From: Gnetum montanum
Lineage: Eukaryota; Streptophyta; Gnetopsida; Gnetales; Gnetaceae
Reading direction: 5' to 3'
Assembly (NCBI GenBank): GCA_015680685.1
Contig: MNCI01035665.1
Location: forward strand, 263,705 to 327,704
Length of the DNA: 64,000 nucleotides
Part shown: one piece after another, positions 1 through 11,497 of the stretch
Position numbering within the stretch: position 1 is the stretch's first letter
How the letters are laid out: each line of letters begins with the position of its first letter
Notes under the pieces: model-generated
Database searches by the model: none
What the model saw: the letters and a program-made list of their open reading frames with translations, nothing else
What the model was told of the DNA's origin: nothing
Made by a program: the position numbers and the translations under genes

Positions 1-540
1 AACAACTCAGAGTACTTGACAAAGTTGGCTGAATCTCTTTAAGATAAGTCAATTGTAGTTTACACACAACGCAATCATTTCATTTTTCACAACCGCACAC
101 CGCAACAGCACACACACATACTCACATTAACTACTAAGTCTATTTGGAGGTATCTAGGCCTTGGTGTTGCCAGAGACCAGCAAGCACCTAAATCCTATTC
201 GAGGACACTTGTTGGCGGTCGCATCCCAAACGGTCACCAACAGTGAGGAGTTGGGTTCTAGTTATATTTCTTTACATTCTTCCTTTTGCATAGATCTTCT
301 TCTTAACCTTTGTATTTGTCAGGCACTCAATTATGTTAATCTTCCTTAGGCATAGATTCCAAGGGTATCCCTCATTTTATGACAAAACCCATCTATAATG
401 TGATAAAGCTACTCTTTTTGATAAAATACATGACCTGGGTACCTATGCAGTAGAGAATAAAATTTTTCCAAGGCTACATCAAGGGATTCATAATTTTCTT
501 ACTTCCATACTTGGATACATTTTCTTAGATTAGACACTCT
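1..540. other. Unassigned sequence
   Basis: No gene or repeat boundary could be supported. A short open frame at 161-349 has no recognisable domain. The stretch may be the inner part of the reverse-strand LTR element whose gag begins at 1399, but nothing in it was recognisable to me as a retroelement domain. Confidence 0.3.
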
Positions 541-1399
541 TGAATAGGTTTGGTATTTTTTATTGAAGAGCTCAAGCATTATGAAGCACTAGTGGATTGA
601 ATCTAGTTTCAATGATCTATATCACCATTTAGCTTCTTCTATTAGCATCCTAGGAATAAACTTATTCTTCTATTAGCATCCTAGAAATAAACTTAAGCTT
701 TTGTCACTTACTTTCAATACTTTGCAAGGCATAGGCATCATGCAAGGTTTGTATATGATGTGGATTAGAATTATAGCCTTCCTCAAATCTAGGAATGTTA
801 TTCATATCAAGTCATTTGATACAACTTTCCCTTTGATACCTATGGGGTATTCTAACCACCTCCATCATCTCTATCATGCTTCTAGTAGCTAACAAGGATT
901 CACCATCATTAAATGTGTCATGGTCATAATCTCTATTTCTATTTCTTTGATAGTGACAATCTTGTCTATGCTCCCTTTAATACCTTGTATCTTGTCTTTG
1001 ACCTCTATTTCCATCTTCATCTCAACCCCTTAGCAAGTCTTCATCTTCATACCTATGTTCATTTTCATCAAAACTAGACATTGAAGATGAAGAGAAAGAT
1101 GGTAAATTGGGAGAATCGCCATGGCTTCTATATCTTTCCCTATGGTTTCTTAATTCATCTCTTATAGGTTTGGAGGAGGCCCTAGGTCTTAAGGTCCTCC
1201 TTGTTCTAGGACTTATTCCATCCCCTCTAGGATTTTCCCCAATAGTTGCACATAGTCTTTGCTAGTAAGGGTTAGGATGGGCATATAAGACTCCTACTTG
1301 TAGTGGTTCACTCCAATTCTCTTCAATATAGAGCCTATCATTACTCCTGCTAGTGTTCTCATTGTGTAATGGACTATAGGCCCTATGTGAAGAAGACAT
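541..1399 (-). pseudogene. Decayed gag of a Ty3/gypsy-type LTR element (5' part)
   Basis: Read on the reverse strand, an ATG at 1399-1397 opens a Ser/Arg/Asp-rich N-terminal gag region starting MSSSHRAYSPLHN. About 180 codons on it reaches the motif LDMNNIPRFEEGYN. Element 1 carries a close relative of this motif at about 21460-21490 (LDMNNIP, then FEGGYNANP). Stop codons interrupt the frame. A 31-bp direct repeat (634-664, 665-695) lies in the body. The gag sits just inside the LTR at 1531-2463 and in the same orientation, as expected for the 5' half of an element whose remainder lies left of the window. The protein would be the retroelement capsid/nucleocapsid precursor. Confidence 0.6.
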
Positions 1400-1507
1400 G
1401 TTCTTATTTGATAATGTGTGTGGCTTAAAATATTACTATTTTCAAAAAGATAAATTGTTAGCTTTAACAATGATCATTTATAATACAACTAATTTAGATC
1501 ACTAGCA

Positions 1508-1529
1508 CCATCCCCAGCTACAGTGTCAA
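1508..1529 (-). other. Diverged primer-binding site (tRNA-Asp type)
   Basis: On the reverse strand the LTR end is followed by TTGACACTGTAGCTGGGGA. This aligns with the tRNA-Asp-complementary site TTGGTGCCATTGCCGGGGA of element 1 at the same place. The downstream GGTGCTAGT also matches element 2. Confidence 0.5.
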
Positions 1530-1530
1530 T

Positions 1531-2463
1531 TATAAGTAGTGGGTATCCCCTACGCTTAACCATATGAATCACAAGCGTTCATGTGCAATCTAGTTAAATT
1601 TTGTGGATGGAACTAGTGTGGTATCTAGATTGTTAAGCATTTATCGTAGGTCATTATCTTCTCATTTGAACTAGTGGTAGCTTTATCATGTATGGTTTAG
1701 GCATATGATTATTGATGTTGTTGTGGCCTTAAACTAAATAAAGAATAACATAGAAATTAAATATTTAATCTAATTAATAATAAAATTACATCTAGAACTA
1801 TCCTAAGGGTGATGAGTGCCCATTCCCAACTTACTGTACACATCCTAAACTCACGTACCTACTTCTAGAATGTTATGCTACTGGGTGAACCAAGCAATAA
1901 CACTACTTGGATTACTAAGTGAATATGTGTTTACGCTTGAAACTGGTTGTGCTAATACCACCAATTAATTAATGTGCATGAAAATGTAAATATTAACTAA
2001 GTACATCAAAAGTAAATTGCATTAAAAGAAAATTTATTCTAAGTCAAAGTTCTGCAATAAATATGACTCAATCTCAATCTTATTGTCATTCATGAAATAT
2101 GTCTAGGTACAATTCCACTCGAATAAGACATCTTATAATTAACTAAAACCTAGGTTATAGGCACTCACTAACTATTTGCTAAAATTACAAAGTAAAATTG
2201 CATGAGTTCAACTACACTATTGACCAAATGGTGCCAAATACATGATGGGTGCTTGCATATTTAATGGAAAATATAGACACTACGTCGACAAGGATACATT
2301 GAAGCATCTACAATATAATAGATGTGATATCACATCTACAATACAACATCTACAATGTAGCAGCCAAATGAGATGCATCAACAAGGATGCTACAATGCAA
2401 ATGTGATATAGTATTTATGATATCTCAATTGACTAATACACTTGACAAAATGATGTTTTATCA
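1531..2463 (-). repeat. 5' LTR of reverse-strand gypsy-type element
   Basis: The reverse strand begins TGATAAAACATC near 2463 and ends near 1531 in the conserved U5 end (ATGGTTAAGCGTAGGGGATA). Gag follows to the left, so this is a 5' LTR. It contains a perfect 18-bp palindrome (AGATGTGATATCACATCT, 2320-2337) in U3. It appears inserted in the 3' internal region of the forward element that ends at 3466. Boundaries are approximate, and the partner LTR is outside the window. Confidence 0.6.
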
Positions 2464-2605
2464 TATCCCCACAACTTAGTTACTCGACATATTAGGTTTC
2501 ATTGGTTAATGAGTTAATAAAGTTCCATACTTTCCCAAATTTTGGAAGAAACTTGATCCCATTTTTGTGCACTCAAGGACAAATTTTCAGTCAGTCATGG
2601 GGGTA
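2464..2605 (+). mobile_element. 3' internal remnant with polypurine tract
   Basis: This short stretch ends in TCATGGGGGTA immediately before an LTR start. Elements 1 and 2 have the same arrangement before their 3' LTRs. The preceding sequence also resembles the element 1 spacer (TTCCATAC..TTTCC..TTTTG). It is the last internal part of a forward element whose body was displaced by the reverse element at left. Confidence 0.6.
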
Positions 2606-3466
2606 TGATGAAATGTCAATAAGGCAACTACATCGACACATGCCTATTGATGCATCTTAAGATGCATTGGTGCATATGGGTTGACACTAATGCAGTCATT
2701 GCCTATATAAATGTGCACACTTGTCACATTTTCATGACACCATTTGATTGTTACCTTAGCCAAACTCTTGTAGTTTCATTTTGTATAAGTTAGTAAAATT
2801 TTTCCTCTACAGTCTCATAGCATGGATCAAATTAATTGTATGACATTTTATTCAAGTCCAATATGTACCTACGCATAGTTGCATGAATGATAATAAAATT
2901 GAGATTTTTTCCATCCATTGTAGCACTTGGATTAGTTTAAATCTACTTTCCAACAATTTACTTTAAATGCAATTTACTTTCTTGTTATTAAGTATTTAAT
3001 ATTATAAGTTGTAATTAATGTGAGTACGATTGCTTGAGCATAATATATTAATGCTCAGTGATCCGAATGGATACTTGGTACACCCAACAATAAACACTTG
3101 GTAACCAGCAGTAGTAATATACGTCCATGATGTCTATAGAAAGTGAGAACAAATGCTTCACATTTGGGATAGTTTAGTTAATTAGTTAGTTAATTTAAAT
3201 ATTAAACCTTATTTTATTTAATCATTTTGCGTTTACATAAAATAATAAAAATTATAAAGATGAATATCTTACACTTTAGTCACACTTAATCATACCAATA
3301 GATTAACACAAAGGTTGATTGAGAAGACAATGATTAGCAAACTAGGTCTTTCACCATTGAAGGATATAGGTCACTTAGGTAAATAGAGTCCATGGAATTC
3401 AATTGAATTGTGCATACACGCTAGTGATTCATATGGTTGGATGTAAGAAATACCCATTGCTCATCA
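2606..3466 (+). repeat. 3' LTR of a forward gypsy-type element (TGATGA...TCATCA)
   Basis: It runs from TGATGAAATGTC to GCTCATCA. A perfect palindrome TGCATCTTAAGATGCA (2651-2666) lies about 40 bp upstream of a TATA box (TATATAAA, 2704-2711). The U5 half carries the LTR-family signature of Trp-free spacer, paired TTGGTA motifs near 3075-3115 and the terminal ATATGGTTGG..ATACCC block. It abuts a LINE fragment at 3467, so it was probably inserted into that LINE. Confidence 0.7.
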
Positions 3467-3960
3467 TATATGTAAGCTATGAGTGTATATAATGAATTGA
3501 TATAAGGCTTCTACTTTTAAAGGTACTAAATCACATTTCTATAATAACATTGAGTAAGGTGTTTGCATTTTCACCTTTAACTCACTGAGAAGAAAAGTTT
3601 TTGGCACTCTTTCAATAACTTTTTGAAGGTTAGCACCAAGTTAAGGTCCCCAAATGACATATTCATACAATACAATATAATAAATGATAATATGAAAATT
3701 TTGTTTTATGATTTTCCAAGATGAGAGTCCTAAATCCTTGCACTTGTTTTTGAAAGCATATAGAGCTTTGAAACTCTAGCTATTCTTTCTTTGATGCACT
3801 TTTCCCACTTGTAATAAATAATACCCAAATAGTTGGAAGAGTCTACTATTTGCACATCGATACCTTTAAAATGGAAGTTATATAAGGTATTTCATGTACC
3901 CCTTATTGTCAATTTGGTTTATTTGACATTTAGCATAGACAAGAAGTTGGATAAAAGAAT
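3467..3960 (-). mobile_element. LINE fragment (reverse strand)
   Basis: This matches by eye the LINE pieces at 19540-19631 and 29506-29942: the same TATGTAAGCTATGAGTGTAT start, then AGGTCCCCAAATGACATATT and CACCTTTAACTCACTGAGAAG. It corresponds to the part of the LINE downstream of the reverse-transcriptase palm. No open frame survives. Confidence 0.6.
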
Positions 3961-4499
3961 AAGGTAAATAAATGTTTTAAGTTTAGTAAAGAAATATGAA
4001 GATAAAGCTTAAAGTATCTACATTTTATAAAACAATTAAAATGCTTGCTATGTTGAATTAAAATTGAGAATAAAACCCTTTTTGTTGAATGGGAAAATGT
4101 CCTTGGTGTGTTTCATGAAACACTTAAAATTTTGGATATGTTGAAGTGAAAGGCAGGATAAAAACCTTTTTGTTCAATTGATAAATGTCCATGTGCTAAA
4201 AACATTAAGCTAAAATATACTTTTAATTTAATAGCAAATGTGTTGTGCTAAAATACATTATGAAACTAAAATTGAAACTGAAATTCTATCACCTGTAGAA
4301 GTTTTGAATTGATTGGTTAATAAAAATATACCTACTGTGAGTTTTGAAATATCATTAATAAATTTACTAAGTGTTCTTGGTAATGATTTAAATAAATCAA
4401 TCAATCAATGAAAGTGGTACCTATAATATGCCATCTATGTTTAATGTACTCAAATGTAGAACATTACAAAAAACTGTGATATTCATATTCAAATTCATT

Positions 4500-4612
4500 T
4501 GTAATGCACAGTGGGCAATTTTTAACTTTATAACTCAATATTGCCCACAAGAACCAAAACCATAACTTGGAGATTCCATATCAAAAGTCTTACCATTAAA
4601 GTAACACCTTAT
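4500..4612 (-). repeat. tRNA-derived SINE copy (family S1)
   Basis: On the reverse strand, TTTAATGGTAAGACTTTTGA is followed by a box-B-like GGTTTTGGTTCTTG, then GGGCAATATTGAGTTATAAAG. The same order of blocks occurs at 13905-14015 (-) and 60994-61140 (+), which defines the family. Box A-like TAATGG and box B-like spacing suggest an RNA polymerase III promoter. Confidence 0.5.
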
Positions 4613-4654
4613 TTATAGGCTCTATACTTCTAAATAGCTTCAATTTCTAAGGGC

Positions 4655-4740
4655 ATTAATTGTATTTTAAAAAAAATTGAACCCATGACTTGGAATATCC
4701 AAATTAGGACTCTTATTTTACTTTTCCCTTAACATTAGAT
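4655..4740 (-). repeat. Partial SINE copy (family S1)
   Basis: On the reverse strand, AAGAGTCCTAATTTGGATAT is followed by CCAAGTCATGGGTTCAATT. This resembles the middle of the SINE at 60994 (CTCCAAGTCATCGGTTTGATT). The head is missing or diverged. Confidence 0.35.
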
Positions 4741-6096
4741 CTACATTACTAGAATTTTTTGGTTGAATTCAAAATTAATGTGAACCTCAAACCTTTAAAG
4801 ACAAAAGAAGAGAGTTAAGGGTAATGTAACAGGATTTGGATGAAAACTTAGTGAAATCTTTTCCAATTACATCTTTGGTTTGTATTATTATTATTATTAT
4901 TATTTGACTGGGCCAGCGAGTAGACAGTCGTCAGCAATAATTAAGTATCTACGCAATTTTGCTATCCGTCGTGAGTGCGCTATCCGTGAGAATGATCTTT
5001 CTCTACCATCAGCTTTATATGCGTGTTAATTATTATTTTTAATATTATAGTTTTTTTCAACCTCTTAAGATTGTGCAGGATAGAAATCGATTAGAAACAG
5101 ATAAAAACAATCCTCAGGGTAGTACTAGTTCACGTCAAATTCATCCTTTAATTAACTGGGGAGGCGGTGGATAGCCAAAAAACACGACTCCAAATTTGGC
5201 AGGCTCTGACAGTGACCTGGAGAATGTTCTGTGCAGTTTTGAACATTGAGGATATTGTTTGCAACTTGGAAGTTCGGAAACAATAGAGAGCAAGTGGAGA
5301 GTTGGTGAGGATTAAATTCTCTGATTAAAAAAAATTGCTAAAATGTTCGGGAATCAGGATTGCTAAACCCTTCTATAGTATATCTTGTACATATGCTTGT
5401 AATTCGTCGAGCGTAATTATATTAAACATTGGATGAACATTGAACAACACGGCAAATATGGAGAAAGAGAATTGTTAAAAACCCAGAAAAACCAACGCGA
5501 CATTTCCCCTCATGAGAACAATAATGGAGCATGACTGATCTTATTCAGATTCAAGCCAACTTAACTGGAATGAAGTGTTACAGCACAAGGTAAAGAATGT
5601 AAAGATGGGAACAAGGGGCTGGACTCTACAGAAGTGACATTATTTAGGATGCAGAAGTGACATTATTTAGGATGCAATAAAGATGATAGGAGAGAAGGTA
5701 GGAAGATGTCAAAATTTGCAACGATTAAGTATTTATAATGGATGTCGCCCTAAGTATGAATGGAATTTTTTATGCACTGCTTTTCTGGAATTATGGCAGC
5801 ATTTGGAAACAAAAGGGAAAGTAATGATGGTTTCATATACCAGGTGCCGATGGTTTCCATATACTAGGGGTCAGCCTCTGTTTTTGTTGCCTTGGACAAC
5901 AATGTATTTTTATTTTTTAAACAAGAGGGGAGAGAATTACACTTGTCGGTAAGTGAAACTGAAAAATTCTTCTAAATCCTGGCCAAGTGAGCATTGGTGC
6001 ATGAAACCAGTTCTAGTACTGCTTCAGAATCTGTATTGTATTTGTGTTGTTGCTGGGGATTTTTGTAGCAATTGTCAGTGTTCACTACTACTCTTC
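4741..6096. other. Upstream region of FPS copy 1, no gene seen
   Basis: No coding region with recognisable similarity was found. It holds a (TTA)n microsatellite at about 4877-4903. Short open frames at 5683-5952 and 5953-6183 look like chance, except that the latter ends in the possible presequence discussed with FPS copy 1. The FPS promoter is expected here but no specific element can be supported. Confidence 0.3.
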
Positions 6097-6183
6097 ATGA
6101 CAACTCCACTCTTAAATCGTAAAACAAGTTTCCCTGTCAGAACTTCCCAGATCCTATCGCCAGATCCTTTCGATAGGATTTGA
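6097..6183 (+). other. Possible lost targeting presequence of FPS copy 1
   Basis: An ATG at 6097 opens 28 codons beginning [15 protein letters not shown], rich in Ser/Thr/Arg and nearly without acid at its N-terminus, like an organellar targeting peptide. It stops at TGA 6181, in a different frame from exon 1. One base gained or lost would join the two. Copy 2 also has an upstream-extended frame. This is inference only. Confidence 0.3.
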
Positions 6184-9100
6184 TACAAGTACTGACAGTA
6201 ATTACAGTGCCCATGCTCTCCATGTTCATGATGATGCCATTGATGAGAAATCAAGGTTCATTGCAGTCTATGATGTTCTGAAATCCGAGATTTTGTATGA
6301 TCCAGATATTCACTACAGTGTAGACTCACGGAAATGGGTGGAAAAGGTGTACTCCTGCTTTGTTTGGGATGTGATTCCTCGCTTTTCAATTCATTGCGTC
6401 AGAATTTGTTCTGGGTTTCATCACTGAGCTCTCTTTCCATCAAAATTTGTTTCGTTTAGTAAAATATTTAAGCTAACTTTGTTTGCTTGGTAATATTTTT
6501 TTTTTTTAAAAGCTAGGAAGCATGCTGGATTGAACAGGAGAGATGATTTCAATTAGCATTTTTAACTCTCTTGACTATAATCGTTATACTGAATGTCCTT
6601 TTTAGTTTATTTATAGTTTTAATTTTCCTTTTATTTCACCTTTTCCTGATCATCTTTTTTTTTCTTGTTTGCGGTGCATACTGCTGTGGTAAAAAGATGC
6701 TGGATTACAACGTGCCTAATGGTGATACCTTGCTCCTGTTTTATCTTTTCATCTTTGTTATGCATGAGTCTGTTAAAGCAATGACCTATTAGTCGTTAAA
6801 AGAATTTCTTCTTGTGGCGGAATTTATTGGAGAGTCGGCAACCAGTGGTTTTATTAAAACAACCATTTACAGAATAATGTGCAATTTGAAAATTATGTGT
6901 ATATATCAAGTTCACAGACGAATTTAATCCCTCTCGTTTATGTTGTGCCAGGAAAGTTAAACAGAGGTCTTTCAGTAATCGATAGCTATAAGATCCTAAA
7001 AGGTGGGCGGAAGATAACAGAAAATGAGTTTTTTCTAGCATCTACGCTCGGGTGGTGCATTGAATGGGTAAGTTTTCCATATGTGGTTATCAGATTTCAT
7101 AACTTCGTCAATTTCCAACCATTTTTAGTGCAACTATAAGTCTACAATGAACTAAAAGAAAATTATTAAACAGCTTGAAGCATGTTTGATTTTTGATTTT
7201 GCAGTTTCAAGCATGTTGTCTGGTTCTGGATGACATCATGGAAAATTCCCATACAAGACGAGGGCAGCCTTGCTGGTTTAGGTTACCGAATGTAAGTGTC
7301 TATTATTGGCACCAAAGCCTGTTTTAAACACAAATGCACCGAATCCCTTGCATATTACGAATATCAGACTGATGCTTTATTAATATAACACAACTTTTTA
7401 CCATGTGCTCATCCATTTTTCATCCTAACATCCTTATTAGCTCTATTTAATAGTAATTCAATAATCTGACAACTTCCAAGTTCCAGGAACATTTGCAATC
7501 AACCTTAGAGATATTGGTAACGTCTGACTGCCAGTTATCTCTAATATCATTAAAAAAATGTCACTCTCTATCTTGAGTTAGAACAAGGGTTACTGGACAT
7601 ATATTAGGTTGACATAGATGCATATCAAATTGTGCTTAGGTCAATATCTTCATCACCAGTGAAAAAACAAACAGCTATTTGCTTCCAACCATTGCCAACC
7701 TTAACTAACTGATTACTGGTAACTCTTTATAGACTTTCTTCCTTAGAACATTCTCTTTGTTCTGCAACACCTGTTAATGTCATAGGCTATTACAGCAAGG
7801 CTAGATCATCATCATCTTAGCCTTGTCCAGACTACAAGAAGGCTATGTTTAATATTGAATTACCATGATTATTAAGATTATATCTACAAATTCATATCTA
7901 AATGTAGCAATAATCTCTCAGCAAAGGTAAGTAACCAAACAGGTTGGTATAATGGTGAGAAAATAGGGTTGTAACAGTCGGGCATTCAAGATCCAGATTT
8001 CATAGCTGATCCTGAGAAGGCTTCTGAAAAAAAGTTAATGAACAATGGTTAGAGAAAGATGAAAATTAAAAGAAGCTAAACTAGATAGATAAGTAAATAT
8101 TTTTTGGAATCAATCTTCATGCAGATGCAAACATTGATTTGCAGACTAAGAATGAGTACTCATCTTCTTAGAGTTAAAATTAAAAGATGGGAAAAAGTTA
8201 TGTTCAACATGATGCATGCATGGCATGTATGCTGTGTCTACTGCAGGTAATAGAAGATGAAAGACAATAACATATTCTTTTGTGGCATTGTGCAATTGAC
8301 ATGTTTTAAATGTAAATGTAATATTTTATGTAAAATTTTTTATGAAATATTTAATATATTGACATTGTATTTAGGACAATACTTTGAAAATGTATCCAAA
8401 CTAGATGAGTATTGGATGCATTTGATATACTTTGGAAATACTGATACTGAAGTGTTTTATACAAATTGACTATTCTTATAGATCTATTTGGGTTTATACA
8501 TATTTCATAAAATTTCAGCTTCAGTTTCATGTCTACAACAATATAAAATACTATAATTTCATTATTTCCTTTGATATTAATGCATTAGTACTAGAGTGTA
8601 TACTCTTAACTTCAAACAGAAATCAATGTGAATGTTTAATTTTTACGATTTTCCTTACAATGGGAAACGTTGTGCCTAAAAATGAATTTTGAACTCACAA
8701 GCAGATAATGGTTGGAAATGCAGATAAAGGCCCAACATTTCCCAAAGGATGAATAGTCACATGTTTGACTCTATGAAAAAATTCAGAATTTATAAATTCT
8801 TTTCTTTCCAGAAAGAAGTTCTTGAACGTATCCCTAAACTGACTTGTTACTTGCATGTTATGAGATACAAGTTTAATTCCAACGTGTTACCCTGATGTAT
8901 AAAGAAATTGGACAAAATGAAATGGCTGAAACTGAAAAATATCCAATATGGCTGCTTCTCTCAATGGATGTAATAAAACACTTGTTTTAGTTTCAATTAT
9001 GAATTACAGCTTATTTGGATTTACTAGTTTGTGTGTGTTTATATCCTTGTAAATTTGCCGGTAATGTTGTTGTAACTCAGTGGTAACTCTTTGAATTGTC

Positions 9101-11497
9101 AATTACTAGGTTGTAGGTTAAAGCTTCACTTTTGGTATATGCTTGGTTCAACTATGTTGCAAGCTACAATAACAAGCTTGCCCATTGCCCAACTCTCATT
9201 TCTACTTTCTAGTTTCATTTATGTTTTTTAAGCTCATTATCACTTTTCAGGTAGGTAGCATTGCTATTTTTGATGGAATGCTGATTCACACTCACATAAA
9301 GAGAATTATTAAAAGACATTTTCAGAGCAAACGTTTCTATACTGATCTTCAAGATCTGTTCAATGAGGTAAAAGTTTTATGAACTTCATTTCCATTTTTA
9401 GTTTGATATTAATAAGACATTTTTTTTTAAAGCTAGCTAGTTTTTTGTTATGTAGGTTGGTTTTCAAACGGCTTGTGGACAAATGCTGGATTTAATCACA
9501 ACTTATGAAAATGCCTATCCTGCAAAGTACACATGGCCCACGTATGTCATTCGTCTCGTATAGTACAATCCAATACAATGTAACTCTTCTTTTATAATAT
9601 ATGTCTAGCATTTTAAATTTTCAATAATTCGTTTAAATATTTTTGATATAGTAATGCATGAATATACATGAGAATTGAATTTTTGGTGTTTACGTATATC
9701 CTTTTAGAGAATTTCAGCTGTAAAAAAAACCATTAATCTCTAATTTCTAGAGCTGCTCTAGTATTCAAGTATGCAACTCGCAGGATTTATTGTACATTTT
9801 CTATTTTAGAATCCTTTTCCAGAGTTCATTCATTACTGGCAAAAAAACTGCATTTATTAACGCATTTGTGAGTCATGAATTTAATACATACACATTTTCT
9901 GACCGGGAACATATGTGATATTCTTACAGTTATGCAAGGATAGTTAAGTACAAGACTGCTTACTATTTTTATCTTCCGGTGGGTTTCTCTATGTTTCATC
10001 ATGTTAAGTGAAGTTTAAGCTCATTGATCAAGTTTATAAATGTGACTGTTGTCTCCTAAGCCTGATGTCAATTAGATAGGACTTTGTTATAGGTGGCGTG
10101 TGCTCTTCTGCTCGCTGGAGAGAATTTAGATGATCATGTAGCTGTTAAGAATATCTTAATGGATATGGGAATTTATTTCAAACTCAGGTTAGCAAAGGCT
10201 GCATTGAACTTGAAAATGAATTAAAAATTTTCACCAAACTTGTGTTTATCTTGCTGCAAAGATCACAGGATCCCTTTGTTTTGTTCTGTTTTGTTTTTTA
10301 GGATGATTATCTGGATTGCTTTGCTGATCCTGAAGTCCTAGGAAAGGTAACCAATGAGCAAACTTACTGAAATGGATAGAGAATTTTAGATTGAAATATC
10401 TGAACCTCCTAAATGCTCATGTAATCAGGCATTAGGGATTATCTTTTTGGCTCTTTTTAAAGATGCTTCTTGTTACGCTTATTGTGCACTTAACTTGATG
10501 TGCTTTGAAAATCCATTGGATATTTTGAATTTGATAGCTTTCATTTCTTGTCTGATTTTAAAATCAAACAGTGTTTACATGTTTACCATTTTGATTTTAT
10601 CCTTTTTTGGATACTTCAATAGGCAAGATTAGCTAAATAAGAAGCTTTATTCTCTGGTCATTTAACCAAAACCACCATTTAAGAATTAGGAGGAAGGATT
10701 CCCTGGAGTCTCGAGTTTTGATGTCTGCTCTTTATGAACAAGGATCCATATTAAATGCATTTTTGCACCATGTAGAATATTTTACTTACCAGAAGTAAAT
10801 ATTATGTTTTCCTTTCTATATTTCTGATTATTTTTTGGCAATAATCTTTTTTTCAATGAAGACAACATCAATGCTTATTGTGACTCGTTATTAAAATGGG
10901 AATTGCAGATTGGAACTGACATTGAAGATTTTAAATGTTCTTGGTTAGCAGTACAAGCCATTGAGCGAGCTAATAAAACCCAACTTCAAAGGTTACTGGT
11001 AAGAGATGATTTTAAGTTTGTTTCCCCATCCATGTTTCTAAAATAATGTATATTGTATATTGAATTGTGATTTTAAATCCTCAGGATAACTATGGGAAAG
11101 ATGACCCATCTTGTGTTTCTCATGTTAAGGCTTTATACAAGGAATTAAGACTTCAGGTTTGTGTCATTCTTGTTCCTTTCACCACTGGCTGATTTCTTTA
11201 GTTGTACCTTCTAACTGCCACAGTTATTGTTCATTGATACATAAGAAAAACGGTGCATTCTGCAACTTGCTGTTTTTCCATGCAGGAAGCTTTTATAGAA
11301 TATGAAAAGCAAAGTTACCAGAAGCTCATTTCGGCCATTGAAACTCAGGATAGTGAGCCAGTACAGGTAACTGTTAGCTCTCATTTGAATAAAGATAATA
11401 TAGAATCTTTCAAATTGCTTCAATTATAAAAGTTGATGATTTCTGACAGCTTTTGCTGAAGTCTTTCTTGAAGAAGATATACAAGAGGAAAAAGTGA
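6116..11497 (+). CDS. FPS: Farnesyl diphosphate synthase-like gene, copy 1 (13 exons; start and frame lesions)
   Basis: FPS condenses IPP with DMAPP and then GPP to make FPP. Exons: 1 (open from 6116; homology from about 6236) to 6346; 6697-6721; 6952-7067; 7205-7291; 9251-9367; 9456-9541; 9930-9978; 10093-10187; 10302-10346; 10909-10998; 11085-11156; 11286-11366; 11450-11497. All introns are GT-AG. Landmarks: [12 protein letters not shown] (exon 3), [17 protein letters not shown] (exon 4), KYKTAYY (exon 7), [11 protein letters not shown] (exon 9), [11 protein letters not shown] (exon 10), C-terminal KIYKRKK. Reconstructed length is about 340 codons, normal for plant FPS. Oddities: no in-frame ATG in exon 1; exon 8 is 95 nt against 96 in copy 2, so the frame breaks before the second Asp-rich motif; FARM is DDIME instead of DDIMD; Cys-Cys replaces the aromatic pair before FARM; one residue is missing in exon 7 (YYFYLP). 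It is either a young pseudogene or an intact gene with an assembly error. Confidence 0.85.
6151..6179 (+). repeat. Perfect 9-bp inverted repeat (stem-loop)
   Basis: ATCCTATCG (6151-6159) pairs with CGATAGGAT (6171-6179) across an 11-bp spacer. It lies where the ATG-bearing frame and the exon 1 frame fail to join. Confidence 0.6.
9060..9160 (+). repeat. Possible tRNA-like SINE remnant in FPS intron 4
   Basis: The 1959-bp intron 4 (7292-9250) contains TAACTCAGTGGTAACTCTT followed about 30 bp later by GGTTGTAGGTTAAAGCTTC. This resembles a box A/box B arrangement. A second weaker candidate is near 7940-8010 (TTGGTATAATGGTGAG). No target duplication was identified. Confidence 0.25.

Noticed and set aside
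6796-7139. Overlapping ORFs on both strands around FPS exon 3
   Set aside because: They are shadows of exon 3 (6952-7067) read through intron sequence; the splice-delimited frame explains the conservation.
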